Both the position numbers and the translations under genes were made by a program. A stretch of 64,000 bases of DNA from Termitomyces sp. T153 (taxonomy: Eukaryota > Basidiomycota > Agaricomycetes > Agaricales > Lyophyllaceae): assembly GCA_018296165.2 (NCBI GenBank), contig JACKQL020000105.1:62001-126000 (forward strand), written 5' to 3'. Below, piece after piece: positions 1 to 10,177 of this stretch; position 1 is the first letter of the stretch, and each line of letters starts with the position of its first letter. Below the pieces are notes generated by a model. That model was not told the DNA's origin. It searched no databases and saw only the letters and a program-made list of their open reading frames with translations.

Positions 1-1818
1 AGAGTCAAAGATCTGAAAAACGTGAACCTTACAAAGATAGTGCGATTGTTAACGAGATAAAGAGAATTGAGCTCTTTCTCTGCCGAAAATATCAGATGTC
101 GACTGGCTTTAAGCCGATGAAAACAGTGGTGGACAATGTTATAGTACCATCTACGGTTGCGATGATAATTAACGCGCGGTGCTGTTGAAGATTTCCTGTC
201 CCTGAGCGGTGTGTGAATTGAATAAGTTCAATGTGTAACCTGGAGAAGAATATGGCAACACCCAAATATCCGGGCGATGTATCGTAAATACGTAGTTGGA
301 GAACTCCTGAAATGCTAGATGTATTGATATCGCCGATGCTATAATGACACGTTGATGAATTTTTGTTGAAGACTTTCTGAGCAATCTCGAAAGAATATGT
401 TGATTAATAGCTGAATAAGGGAAGCTTAGCTAGCGATATAAAGTGGTTTGAGTTAGTGTCAAAGGCTCATTACTTAGTGATGGTGATATGACAACCGCAA
501 TGGATGGTGTTGGTATACAAAAGGAAAAAGTAAAACATGAATAACATACATCGGTATGCTCACATATGTGCAATTTACGAAGGAAATCTTCCACAAAACG
601 ATTAGCTTGTATAATAAGAGGGAAATCTTGCCTCCTGCCCTCGAAGAGATAAGACAACGAGATGTCAATCATTTCAAACGGGCACCATGGATTGCTCAGC
701 CATCCCACCATTATGTTTTGAATAGTAGTGAAGTCTCTTGAGGAAATGTCCATATGTGCTTATGAAGTGCCGCAGAGATAGATTACTAGGAGGAAATGTG
801 ACTGAGGTAAGAATATGCGCTGCAGAAGAGCCCCTCAAACATAAATTCATCTGAAAATCAAAGGTAGCAGCGATGATGTCGAGGATGTAAAGGGGGCACT
901 AACGTGCACTACGGAAGGAGGTGCTTGAGAAATCTGAGTTGATTCAATTAGACTGAGTTTGCATCAATTGCGATAAGACTCAATCGTGGGTAGTACAAGG
1001 AGCATGGATTGTCGTAGCAGGCATCCAGATACCTCGGGAGTGTGCCGTAAAGTAATCAAGGGGGCTGAGAGACTCCAGTGATTGGCAACGGAACAATACT
1101 TTCAGCCTTCAGAGAACTTTCTGGAAGACAGCAGGAATCACACTTCTTATCGAGAGAGAAGGTAATATGAGTAGTCAGGAAAAGGTGACTCGGTTGGTTT
1201 TCCCTACAAAACATGCCAATTGGCTAGATCATGACAATGAACAAGTGTCGGGCCAGGACAATAACCGATAACCTCCGGCCTTGTCTTCCCTCCTCATAAT
1301 CGTTCCCAACAGCGTTTCCCAGATAACCATGAGGCCGCCCAACATGGAAGAGCAACGTAGTACAGGTGTCAATGGGAATCTCAGAGATTGAACGGGAATT
1401 CGATTACAGCAAAGACGAGAAAAAAACCGGAGAAAGGGCTGGAGTTATCCTAGGAGTCCTTGATTTGGCTGTACGAGTACGAGCCGGCTTTGATACATTA
1501 CCTTTCCCGACACCAACATCACAGCAGCTGGTTGTCAATTTGAAGTCAAATTTTCTTACATTCCTTCCTCCTTTTGACTATAGTTATGGCCTCGTAAAAT
1601 ATCTCATTCATTTTCTCGCCATTCACATACATAAAGACGAGCGACACATCTTGAGTTCCTGCTTCTGGCTGATGGTGCTTTGCGGTCCCTCAGGTCTTCT
1701 TTCACCTTTTTCTTCTGATGTTTCAGGTTCTCCTCACGAAAAATTTCAGCAATATCTCGCAATAATTGCATCCGTCAAAAGCACCTACCCCACACCACCC
1801 ACCATATGACCAAAATGA
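1..1818. other. Unassigned region, no gene recognised
   Basis: I recognise no protein family here. The best candidate coding signal is on the minus strand between 753 and about 110. An open stretch from 753 to 550 ends at a good donor (GTATGT on the minus strand at 549-544) and could splice to a downstream open stretch after an acceptor near 385. Neither predicted peptide resembles a family I know. A 147-codon open frame at 1366-1809 (+) has no recognisable motif and unbalanced composition, and I treat it as chance. The stretch is CpG-containing and non-repetitive, unlike the transposon block further on. Confidence 0.4.
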
Positions 1819-1998
1819 TTACCAGGGGGGCGCGGTCTAAACGGCATTCGGAAGCGCCGACCCACTCATTCTCCACGTATGCGGGGGGGCGAGGGATTCT
1901 GTGGCCCTTGTAGTCGACCATCCTATTCGTAGTACCGTGAAACGTAGGCGCCAGGCGCCTATTGCATGTAAGAATTGATTTTTTTTTAAAAAAAAAAC
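1819..1998 (+). mobile_element. 5'-truncated LINE 3'-end copy (or SINE sharing the LINE tail)
   Basis: This roughly 170-bp segment ends in T(10)A(10+). It is homologous, in inverted orientation, to the 3' end of the LINE at 7912-8092. Shared landmarks in the same order are a CTACCAGGGG-like start, CTAAACG, GGAAGCG(C/T)CG, CCCACTC(A/T)TTCTCC, TATGCGGGGGGG, and a GGCGCC-N-GCGCC near-palindrome just before the A-rich tail. Divergence is moderate, so it is an old copy or a related subfamily. No tRNA-like head is present here, so it reads as a 5'-truncated retroposed tail. I could not identify a clear target-site duplication. Confidence 0.7.
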
Positions 1999-2800
1999 CT
2001 GAAGGTTCCTCACCACGTGTATTTGGTTGAGAGAATGAACTGTTTACTATGCAGTGGAACTGTCCTGATTGCTCTTTCTACTTCACCAATCAGTAATTCA
2101 GTCAAGTCGATCATGACCTTGAAGAGTATAGTTATGGTAGCAAGAGTTGATGACGTCGGCACTGAGAATGAAAAAATCATATAAGATAGGGATGGGCAAG
2201 GTTCTCGAACTCAAGGGTAGCGAGGGTTACATCGTCAGCTTCACGCGTTTTCGACGTCAAACCAAAGACGCAGCGTGCTGCAGGGGCTACAATTGAGCAT
2301 CGAGAAACATCCGAAATGTGTAGCATAGATGCTTTAGCAAGAGAGGCTGGTGAGCCGTTATTGTTTTCTCCCTCTAATTGGACATATTGAACACTCCTCT
2401 TCGATATATACAGTTTGTATTGGAATATCACATTGTGATATGCGCGAGTACAGTGCCACGACCCGCTGCAAAGGCCATTGTGATGACCACTGCTTTGTTC
2501 CTCCCACTCTATATATGTACGACAAACACTAGGAGTACCCTCAGGCTATCATACGCGACTGAGGGTATGCCATATTATCATTCCCTTATGCTACAGTAAC
2601 TAATCAAGTACTTAGTCATTATACCTATGCGCATGCGTATTGTCTAGGTACAGCCAATCTAGTCTATTATACGCGACTGAGGTCATTATACTTACGCACA
2701 CACGTATTGTCTAGGTGATTACCTGAAGCTTTTGTATATTGCCTGGTTGGGATTCCAACAGTTTGTACTTCAAGGACTAGATATTCATGCTGAGGGCCTT
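1999..2800. other. Intergenic, contains short imperfect direct repeats
   Basis: No gene is recognised. Two imperfect copies of a block containing TACGCGACTGAGG followed by TCATTATAC and GTATTGTCTAGGT occur at roughly 2550-2650 and 2668-2722. They suggest a local duplication or a degraded repeat. A minus-strand open frame at 2177-2431 has no recognisable features. Confidence 0.4.
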
Positions 2801-2935
2801 CAGACTCCTTGAAGTCAAACTACGTAGTACGAGCGTACTTCCGACTGCCTACATTACCTAGTAAGGTGTTATCGCAGGAACGGGCGGATTCGACAACGCT
2901 CGTACTACGTAGTTCGACTCTTGTCAAAGAGTCTG
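2801..2935. repeat. Foldback (long inverted repeat), MITE-like hairpin
   Basis: The left arm (2801-2836) and right arm (2896-2935) are near-perfect reverse complements. The core CTACGTAGTACGAGCGT pairs perfectly with ACGCTCGTACTACGTAG, and outer pairing extends through the CAGACTC/GAGTCTG ends with one small indel. The loop is about 60 bp. A transcript would fold into a stem of about 36 bp. It could be a small non-autonomous DNA element or a hairpin RNA source; I see no coding capacity. Confidence 0.75.
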
Positions 2936-3323
2936 TTGTCAGATCGGCCTGTTTCCAATAAACCTTTACTAGGTTATAGTTGTAGATGGTCCATAATCAG
3001 GCGCATTGCTCGAAACGCTGGACATCATGCTAAACAAGTAAGGGAGTTGAAAAACCCAGAGTACCCAATTAGTGCCGAGCAAGTCAAATTGAGTTGGAAA
3101 CAGAATGGGCAAGTGAATGTCCACAGTGGGTGGGCACAGGTTTGCAACCGCCAAGTTCCAGAACTGTGAATAATCCGAATAGGTTCGTTTAATGAGCTAA
3201 CAAGAAGGCTCAATGACAATCATATAGCACAACAATGGTACAAAATAAAAATTGCAATCTCACATAAAACCTATTGTGAGTCTCACATGTGCTGCTCACG
3301 CTAAAATTTTTGCAACCTTGTCA

Positions 3324-3412
3324 TGATGAGAGGGAGATTCGAACTCCCGCCCCCGAAGAGACCAGATGAGAATACCTTAGTCTGGCGCCTTAGACCGCTC
3401 GGCCATCTCACC
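3324..3412 (-). tRNA. tRNA-Leu (anticodon AAG) with a 7-nt intron
   Basis: The minus strand folds as a complete class II tRNA. The acceptor GGTGAGA pairs with TCTCATC (one G-T), there is a D arm with GGCCGAGCGGTCTAAGG, and the anticodon stem CCAGA/TCTGG encloses CTAAG. A variable arm follows, then the T arm GTTCGAATC and discriminator A. The intron (about 7 nt) lies one base 3' of the anticodon, the canonical eukaryotic site. The exons are identical to those of the tRNA at 57661-57764, which differs only in the intron. Confidence 0.93.
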
Positions 3413-5048
3413 ACAGAAACTAGGAGTTCATAACTAGTACAATCAACTAATACAAGCCAGGAGATGCCAGTGACAATAGGAGGCGAAGTTCAAACATTCA
3501 GATCAAAGAGTAGGATCAGAATGAACGGTAATGAAGATACAGAGAAAGATGAAAATAAACTCCCTCGAGGTAAGCAAGTTGATTTGATGGACAAAATGCG
3601 GTAAAAGGGAAACGATATTGAGTGGAGTACCAATGAACCTCCAGAACAATCCATTCCGCGCCAGATTGAGTAGCAATAAATACATTGAATGAACAGGGGG
3701 CATACAAGTCCAGGCCGAGTTCATTTGGACTCAGTATAGTCAATTCAAACATGACAAGGCCTGAATGGTTCAAGATATACTATCATAGCATAGAGAGATG
3801 TCTCGGGAGCAATCAAGATTGCGAGGATTCAAGTAGAAAAATCCTCTGATCACCCAGATTGATTTGCACCACTTGCAACAATCAGCCAGGCCCAAACCAA
3901 TGTCAACACTTGTGCTGCCAGCAGGGTTTTTACTTCTGCATCCTAAGCCGGCAGTTTCTGACCAACATCCTTGTTTTGGAAATGGTCCGGTCACACTATG
4001 AGTTTCAGTGAGCTCTGAGACAGTCACCTATACATCAATTATACTTCGTGATTTGTGGTACTTGTCAGGTTCCGCTGACCCCGGGGGCTCAGCTGCACTG
4101 GGCAAGTCCTTACTAGGCGGGTGTGATTCCCCTGCATTGGTAACTGAACACTCGAAGACATTCCGGGCCCTGGTGGCTTGCGTGGGTAGCTGGGGAGATG
4201 TGATCCAGACGGATCCGGGAAGGTCCAGAGAAGTCGGATCGTGGGGAAATGAGACGGTCTTGGCGGGGTTCAGGCGGAAGGCCGTACGGGAGATTTGCAG
4301 AAGCAAGGGAGTAGGTGGCTGTGTGATCAATGGGGACGGAGCTGGGGTTTGATGGGAGATCATTTGGAGCTGATGGAGTCCGGGACCGAGCGAAGAGTGA
4401 GGTTCGGACCTGGTAAAGGAGTGTCGGGGTTCGTAATCGTAATCGCGGAGTTCGTGAGGTCGTTAGGGTTGATGAAGACTTGGGCACAATGGTCTGACGG
4501 AGTCACCGAGACAGCGTCGGACAAGACAATATGGAACAGGAGTAGATTCGAGTGGAGATACGAAACGATAACGAGAACGATAACGAATTGGAGACAAGAC
4601 AAGGCCGGGAGACTGAGATAAGACCGGGAGACTGAGATAAGACCGGGAGAACTGAGAGTAAGGAGAATGGGACACGAAACACGAAACACGAAAAGGAAAC
4701 AATCAGACCATAGGTAACGTTAAGCAATATCAAGACTAGAGTACGAAGAGCTACTCGATGACTTATATACTGACTACCGGAGGACTTCGGGGTACGTTGG
4801 CTGTGGCGGCGGGGCTTGGCAGGGCTTGACGGAGTGGGCGGGTGTCGGTTGTGATCGAAGATTGTGCCGCGCTGATACGTTGATGGGATCATTGGAGAAC
4901 GTGGGTTGCCCCGAGGTTGTCGTGATACTCCGGAATAGATCGGAGGAAGCAGGGTGTCGAGTTAATGATGGGTGGCGAAGATCAGAAATAGTGGGGGTGG
5001 TTCTCGGGGTTCGGGAAGCCCAGGGTAAGTGTCAGTGGCTGCGGGGCA
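3413..5048. other. Unassigned region; CpG-rich, low-complexity from ~3900
   Basis: No gene is recognised. From about 3900 the DNA is G+C- and CpG-rich. Around 4605-4660 there is a short tandem array of GAGACTGAGATAAGACCGG-type units, and at 4674-4697 repeats of ACACGAA. Long open frames on both strands here (for example 4028-4363 and 4503-4892, minus) are Ser/Pro/Leu-biased and look like products of G+C-rich repeat DNA rather than genes. The stretch probably continues the repeat described at 5049-5214. Confidence 0.45.
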
Positions 5049-5214
5049 GGCACCAAAGTTGGCCAGGGGGCCGTCGGAGTTAGCCGGGGGAGCGTCGGAG
5101 TTAGCCGAAGTAGGCGTGGGGCATGGGCGGAAGTTCGGCGGAGCGTTGGGGGTCCTTTTGGGGGTTCGGGGGTTTGATGGACGATGTGCGGGGTTTCGGG
5201 GAATGGGTCATGAC
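5049..5214. repeat. CpG-intact copy of a dispersed repeat (LTR-like end)
   Basis: The block contains two GTCGGAGTTAGCC units and ends in GGGTCATGACA. It is homologous to 32640-32818, where most CpG positions are TpG or CpA (TTGGAGTTAGTC, CATCAGAGTTTGCC, GGGTTGTGACA). On the minus strand the block begins TGTCATGACCC, compatible with an LTR end, but I could not define the other boundary or a partner LTR in this window. Confidence 0.6.
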
Positions 5215-5626
5215 AGTACTGACTATTGAGATGCAGTTTTGCATCTTACTCTATATAGAAGGGATCCACACTGCAAAGTTTGAGCTCTGTAATATCCAAT
5301 TTTGCCTCCGTGCCACTGAAAAACTGGTGACCATGCAGTGATATTGTGAAGGCCACATAAGGTTCAACTACTGACCTTGACCATCCAACTTCCATCAACT
5401 ACTACAGCAATTTCGAGGTTGAATTGGATTTGTGCATGAACAATATATTCATAAGTTGACAACTCATCATGACTTTATTGTCTCAGTAAGTGAGGGTATT
5501 AGGACAATTATGCTTAACTATAGTACATGTATAATATAAAGATATCAAGTGTGAGGATTTGTAATGCAAGAGAAGTATTGTGATAGCGCATGACTAGAAA
5601 TACCAAATATTCCTCATAAAACATAA
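5215..5626. other. Intergenic, downstream of the split MFS gene
   Basis: A-T-rich, CpG-poor DNA with no recognisable gene or RNA. It lies 3' of the MFS transporter stop codon at 5627-5629 and probably holds that gene's terminator and ancient flanking DNA. Confidence 0.4.
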
Positions 5627-5875
5627 TCATAAAGTATATACAAACCATGCAGAATGGTCACTAAGTCCTGGTTCTTTGTCCTCACAGGAGGTTGTTGCTC
5701 GGATCATTGCCTTCTTCCTATTTTGAGACATAAGGAAAATGATGTTGAAAGTTGTGAAGATGATCATGAGGATGGAGAAGATGAGAGTGATGGTTGCCTT
5801 TGTGTAGAGAGGAGGAGTGGAGAGGGAGCCAAGGAGTCAAGTCACAAGGATACCACCAGAGCACAAGGATACTAC
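5627..5875 (-). pseudogene. MFS transporter, C-terminal part (split by Gypsy insertion)
   Basis: The minus strand encodes the end of a major facilitator superfamily transporter of the allantoate/nicotinate permease type. There is a final membrane segment (LIFSILMIIFTTFNIIFL) followed by a basic stretch (SQNRKKAMIRATTS) and a conserved tail ending in SAWFVYTL and TGA. It continues the gene whose N-terminal part lies at 17185-18849; the Gypsy element at 5876-17184 sits between the two. Family knowledge: these are 12-TM proton-driven uptake carriers in the plasma membrane. The gene is dead because of the insertion and also because of internal stop codons in the N-terminal part. Confidence 0.8.
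5871..5875. repeat. Target-site duplication of Gypsy 1 (left)
   Basis: ACTAC here and ACCAC at 17185-17189 flank the two LTRs. They differ by a single C/T transition, consistent with a decayed 5-bp duplication. Confidence 0.65.
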
Positions 5876-6056
5876 TGTTAGGTTCTTGCCAGCAGTTTGC
5901 AACATGGCATGACAAGAGACTAGAACAAAATGTATTTGTATTGTTACTGTACAATGCAGGTTGTAACATACCTAGAACAAAATGAATCAAACTAAGGAAA
6001 GTATTCTAAGTGTGGCATAACTACTGTAGCTAGTTATCACATGGTATAACATGACA
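5876..6056 (-). repeat. 3' LTR of Gypsy 1
   Basis: 181 bp, TG...CA ends, about 93% identical to the LTR at 17004-17184, with transition-only differences. It is the 3' LTR in the element's minus-strand orientation. Confidence 0.92.
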
Positions 6057-6151
6057 CTTGCCCCTCCCTTCTAAGGGAGCAGGCATTAAAAAAAAAGATC
6101 CCACTCTCAGGCACAGGTGCCTAATCTGTGGCACCTAATCTGTGGCACCAA

Positions 6152-6703
6152 TCATGTGCTATGCCTCTTGCCATGTTGACACTTCCCTCTCATCTTCTCA
6201 TTCATCCTGAACTCCTGTATTGCTTCCAGTGCATGCAGCATGTTGTATTCCTTTAGCCACTCATCCTTGCTATTGTCATACCCTTTCCAGCACACCAAAA
6301 ATTCCATCACCCCCCCTCTTGTCCATCGCTCCCTCAAGATATGCTTGATTTCAACTTTGTTGCCAGTCTTTAGCTGTACTAGTGGTGGCAGTTCCTGATG
6401 CCATCCAAAGATTGTGTCTTTGCAAGCCAGAACCAGGCAAGAGACATGAAAGACATCATGAATTGACCAACCATCAGGAAGGTCCAATTGGTATGCTGTG
6501 TTTGAAACTTTCTGTGAGATCTTAAAGAGGCCAAAATGCCAGAAGTCAAGCTTGTGGCTAGGCCTGTCTGACTGAAGATCTGCCCGCTTGAGGTATACAC
6601 AATCTCCTACCACATAGTCTGGTGCTTTGTCCACCCAAGCATTATAAAACCTTTTCATCCTCTCCGCTGCCAACTCTAACAACCCTTTCAGCTTGCCTTG
6701 CAC
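6152..6703 (-). pseudogene. Gypsy 1 integrase C-terminus and chromodomain
   Basis: 183 codons, open to its stop. The first two thirds hold the integrase C-terminal region (GDCVYLKRADLQSDRPSHKL, with KISQKVSNTAYQLDLP further on). A chromodomain follows at about residues 115-165: VEIKHILRERWTRGGVMEFL, then VCWKGYDNSKDEW with its aromatic residues. In chromoviruses this domain tethers integration to modified histones. It is the 3' end of a once-continuous pol frame whose upstream parts lie at 6704-7903. Confidence 0.88.
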
Positions 6704-7903
6704 CTCCCAGATTCAGTCCAAGCACTCATCAGCCTTTGGCATGGACTGCAAGTTAACAGGGTCAATGGAGAATGTTGAAATATATGCATACTTGGTGTAG
6801 AAGGGGGACATTCCCATTGCACTGCTGACTTGGTTGTTGAAAGCAAACTTGGCAAATGGCAACCAGTCTGCCCAATTGTCTTGGTAGTAATCCACAAAGG
6901 CCCATAAGTAGACCTTGAGCTCCTGATTAGTCCTCTTTGTCTGACTATCATGGTGTGCTGTTGACAGCACCTGCTTAATCCCAAGCCTCTCTCACATCCT
7001 CTGCACATACTATGCCATGAACTGAGGCCCCCTATTTGACACCACTTTCTTTGGTGTTCCATGCAGACACCACACTCTCCCCATGAATGCATTGCACATT
7101 GCTGTCACATCATCTATGGAGTGAGCCTCAAGAAAGTGTGCACATTTAGTTGCCTTGTTGCATACAACCTGGATAGTGTCATATCCTCTTGATAATGGTA
7201 GTGGACCCACATAGTCTGTGGATATGTGCTGCCATGGTCTGTCCAGCACTTCCAATAGTTGTAGAGGGCCATGTAGTTTCTAACAATATGGCTTGATTCT
7301 TTGACACATCTTGCAACCCTTGACATACCAGCATACAAAGTCTAACATCTGAGGCCAGTAATAGTTCTGTGCAATAAGCACCAGCATGTTGGACTGTCCA
7401 GGATGCCCCACAGGTATTGAGTCATGGTATAACTGCAAAATCAAGTGCTTAACCTCATCATTGTCAGGCACATAAATCAAGCTGCAAAACCAGACCAGGC
7501 TATTGTTGACTATGAAGTCCTTCAACCTAGACCTCACCAATGCTGGTGCATCTGCCAACTGCCACAGTGGGGCCAGCTTCCAGTCAGCAGGTGATGCTAC
7601 CCAGATGCACTCTACAATATCACCATATGCCACTATTACTTGCACCTGTGCCACTCTTCTCATCACTTCTGACACTGCACACCTCTCCACTGCCACCACC
7701 ACTGCCTGCCTCACTATCTGCTCCTCACCAAGCACCCTCTGCCCTGCATTATCATGCATCTCCTGTGGTACTTCATGGTCTGGATGGTGAGACAAACCAT
7801 CTGGTCCTGTGCTCAGGTGACCAGGTCAATAGCAGATGTGAAAGATGAACTGGTTGAGAAAGAGACTCCACTGTGCTTGGCACCAATTGAGGTCCTGAGC
7901 TGT
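6704..7903 (-). pseudogene. Gypsy 1 integrase (zinc-binding and DDE core), broken
   Basis: The integrase is spread over several frames. The region next to the LINE resumes the RNase H/connection segment (WSLFLNQFIFHI). The H2C2 zinc-binding domain follows (HDSIPVGHPG...CKMC) and then the catalytic core. The first Asp (STDYVGPLPL) and the Glu (NQELKVYLWAF) are visible. The second catalytic Asp is replaced by Asn (VVSNRGPQF instead of the usual D-R-G-x-x-F), compatible with a G-to-A transition. In-frame stops interrupt the core. The protein would have inserted the element cDNA; this copy cannot. Confidence 0.85.
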
Positions 7904-7911
7904 CATAAAAT
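7903..7911. repeat. LINE target-site duplication (3' side)
   Basis: TCATAAAAT here equals TCATAAAAT at 14569-14577. Joining the two flanks across one copy restores the Gypsy RNase H reading frame, which confirms the insertion boundaries. Confidence 0.92.
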
Positions 7912-8371
7912 TTTTTTTTTTTTAAATCCATTATTACGTGCACAAGGCGCTTGGCGCCTATGCTGCACGGAACTATCGACGGGTACATACATCTACGAGA
8001 ACTACGGGATTCCTCACCCCCCCGCATACACGGAGAAAGAGTGGGCCGACGCTTCCAAACGTCGTTTAGGCCACATTCCCCTGGTAGTCCCGAGTACAGA
8101 GGAGAATCGTTGTGTTGTGCCGGGTGGAGGAGCAAATGAGGACTTGCATGGGTGAGTGAGGATGAGGACGAGCAGGGGAGCCGTGGTCCCCACCGGGTCA
8201 GCTAAGAAAGAGGTTAGTGATGGTGGGAGAGGGCCGAGTGCCGTTAGTAGGTGGGAGTATGTTAGTATTAGTTTGTGTGTATGAAATTATAAAGTTTTAG
8301 AAGGCACAGCCGAGTGTGGGCGGTTTCAAACATCAGGGTAGAGGCTTTGGGCGCGGAGCGCATTGACGATT
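7912..8371 (-). other. LINE 3' untranslated region and poly(A) tail
   Basis: Non-coding sequence after the ORF2 stop. The last 170 bp, including a GGCGCC-N-GCGCC near-palindrome, are shared with the solo copy at 1819-1998 in the opposite orientation. Such a conserved 3' end is the usual recognition region for the element's own reverse transcriptase. Confidence 0.75.
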
Positions 8372-9540
8372 TTAGTGAGAGCGTGTGGGCGGGAGTGCAG
8401 TCGGACGGAGGGGCGGTGGGGTGGAGGCGGATCGGGCGGCGGAGTCTATGCTGGACGGGAATCGCTTGGTAGCTTCCGCAAATCTGAATAGGTGTTTGAG
8501 AGCAGCCGGGGATGAGAGCAGCAGGGAAATAGACTCAGCTTTACGTTTCAGTGGGCGGACCAAATGTATGTGCCGCTCATGTTTGTACTGCGGGCACTGG
8601 AACAGGAAGTGTGTGACCGTCTCGACTGTTATGCCCTGACAGTACGGGCAGGTTGGGGACTCTGATCTCCTGATGCGGAATAAGTGGTGGTGGAGCAGGA
8701 GGTGGCCCGTACGCAGCTGGGTGAGGAGGGCGGAGCGGCGTCGATTGAGGTCGGAGGCGAGACGGAGGTAACTTCTAGAGGGGAGGGTACGGTCGAGGAG
8801 TCGGATGAATGGGGATCGCGTTGACTTTTTCCATCTCCTCTTCCATATGACTTGTGAGGCGACAAGGTCGGCTTGGCAGACGGCGGTGGTGCTGGTCGGT
8901 AAGGGTTTGGTGCGGAGGTATACTGGAAGGTCATGTGGGGGGCTCAAGGAGCCCATGGCCGCTTCCTTGGCGAGTTTGTCTGCGCGTTCGTTCGGACCGA
9001 AGTCAAGGTGTCCAGGTGCCCAGTGGACCTGCAGCTTGATGACGCCCTGGGAACGCAAGTCCTTTTCTCTGCCTGTGCCTTGCACGGCACGACGTTGGGT
9101 CATGTGAATGAGACGGCCTTGCTTTCTGTGTAGGGCTTCGGCTGCAGAGTGGGCCTTGTCGAGCAGGTGGTGTGCGGAGTGAGGTCGCTGGTTCTTGAGG
9201 GCCTTGATGACCGCTTGACTGTCACTCCCCATGATCGTGGGGCCTCGTAGTTGCCGGTTGAGTGTTGAGAGTAGGTGTAGGCCAAGTGTGAACCCAACCG
9301 CCTCCCCTTCATAGACCATGTGCTCTGCAGCAGAGCCGAGGTGATACCTCAGAGAGGTAACCTCCTTGCCGTCTATGTACAGGACAGCCGAGGCTCCAAT
9401 CCCCCCTTCGAAGCCCGACCCATCGCAGTAGACCGAGGTCCTTGACTTGTCATGGGCCCTCTGGATGGCCATCAGGGCGGTCTCCTTTGATGGGGGGATG
9501 TGAAAGCTGAAGGCTGGTCGGTAGCTGGGGTGTCATCATG
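8372..9540 (-). pseudogene. LINE ORF2, RNase H and C-terminal CCHC part
   Basis: The frame is open from about 9530 to the stop at 8372; the first internal Met is at 9472. The RNase H domain shows all four expected acidic residues in order: CDGSGFEGG (Asp), YEGEAVG (Glu), GSDSQAV (Asp) and NERADKLAKEA (Asp), plus the His of WAPGHL. A CCHC zinc finger (CPYC...HFLFQC) follows, as in Tad-like ORF2 proteins. It should be continuous with the RT part at 9536-12452 but is shifted in frame near 9540, where the upstream frame runs into a stop after METIEPT. Confidence 0.9.
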
Positions 9541-10177
9541 TGGGTTCAATGGTCTCCATAGTTGACGGGTTGATGCCTGTGAAGTGGAATAAGTTGTGTA
9601 ATGGTGAGCAGTGTCGCTTGACGTATTGTCGTGCAGCTGTTCTGACTGGTTTAAACAGGGGGTGGGAGGGAGGTAGCGATGCAAGGCGGACGGCCGCCCT
9701 TGTCAGTACTTTTTGGAAAAGAAGGTCAACAGGTAACAGGTTTGCATGCACTTTGGTTACATCACCTGCCATGGTGCTGAGGGCACCTGTGATGGTCTTG
9801 GCGGCCTTCCATTGGGCTGATGAGAGCTTCCGAGTGGCCGCCACCGAGCCTGTTTTCTGCTGACCACCTGTGCCATCAGAGACACCAGTGTACCAAACAT
9901 CTGCGGCATATGTAAAGGCCGGCACTGCGACCGTGTTGTAAAGCTGCTGGACGCGGTGAGGGGGCATGCCTCCAGAGACTCTGGAGAGTCTAGACACTTG
10001 GTTTGTCCACCATACGGCGCTCGCCGTCACTTTCTGGATATGTGCCGACCAACGTAGTTTGGGGTCAAAGACCACCCCGAGGTATTTGTAAGTCTGGACA
10101 GTGTTGACCGTCTGCGTGGTAATTGAGCCGTCAGCATTCATACGGCGGAGCGTCAGGTCAGTGGGGGGGGGGGTCAC
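9536..10177 (-). pseudogene. LINE ORF2, middle segment between frameshifts
   Basis: Continues the RT thumb and connection region (YKYLGVVFDPKLRWSAHI is the classic motif after the RT domain). It starts in a new frame at a run of 11 C residues (minus strand; G run at about 10161-10171), where the upstream frame would end after RDPPPH. It ends at a TGA just before the RNase H frame. A one-base slip in the C run would join it to the upstream part. Confidence 0.88.

Noticed and set aside
1366..1809. 147-codon plus-strand open frame
   Set aside because: No motif, no recognisable fold, no splice context. Composition is ordinary non-coding.
4008..4892. Long overlapping open frames on both strands
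   Set aside because: They lie in G+C-rich repeat DNA, and both strands are open simultaneously with Ser/Pro/Leu bias.
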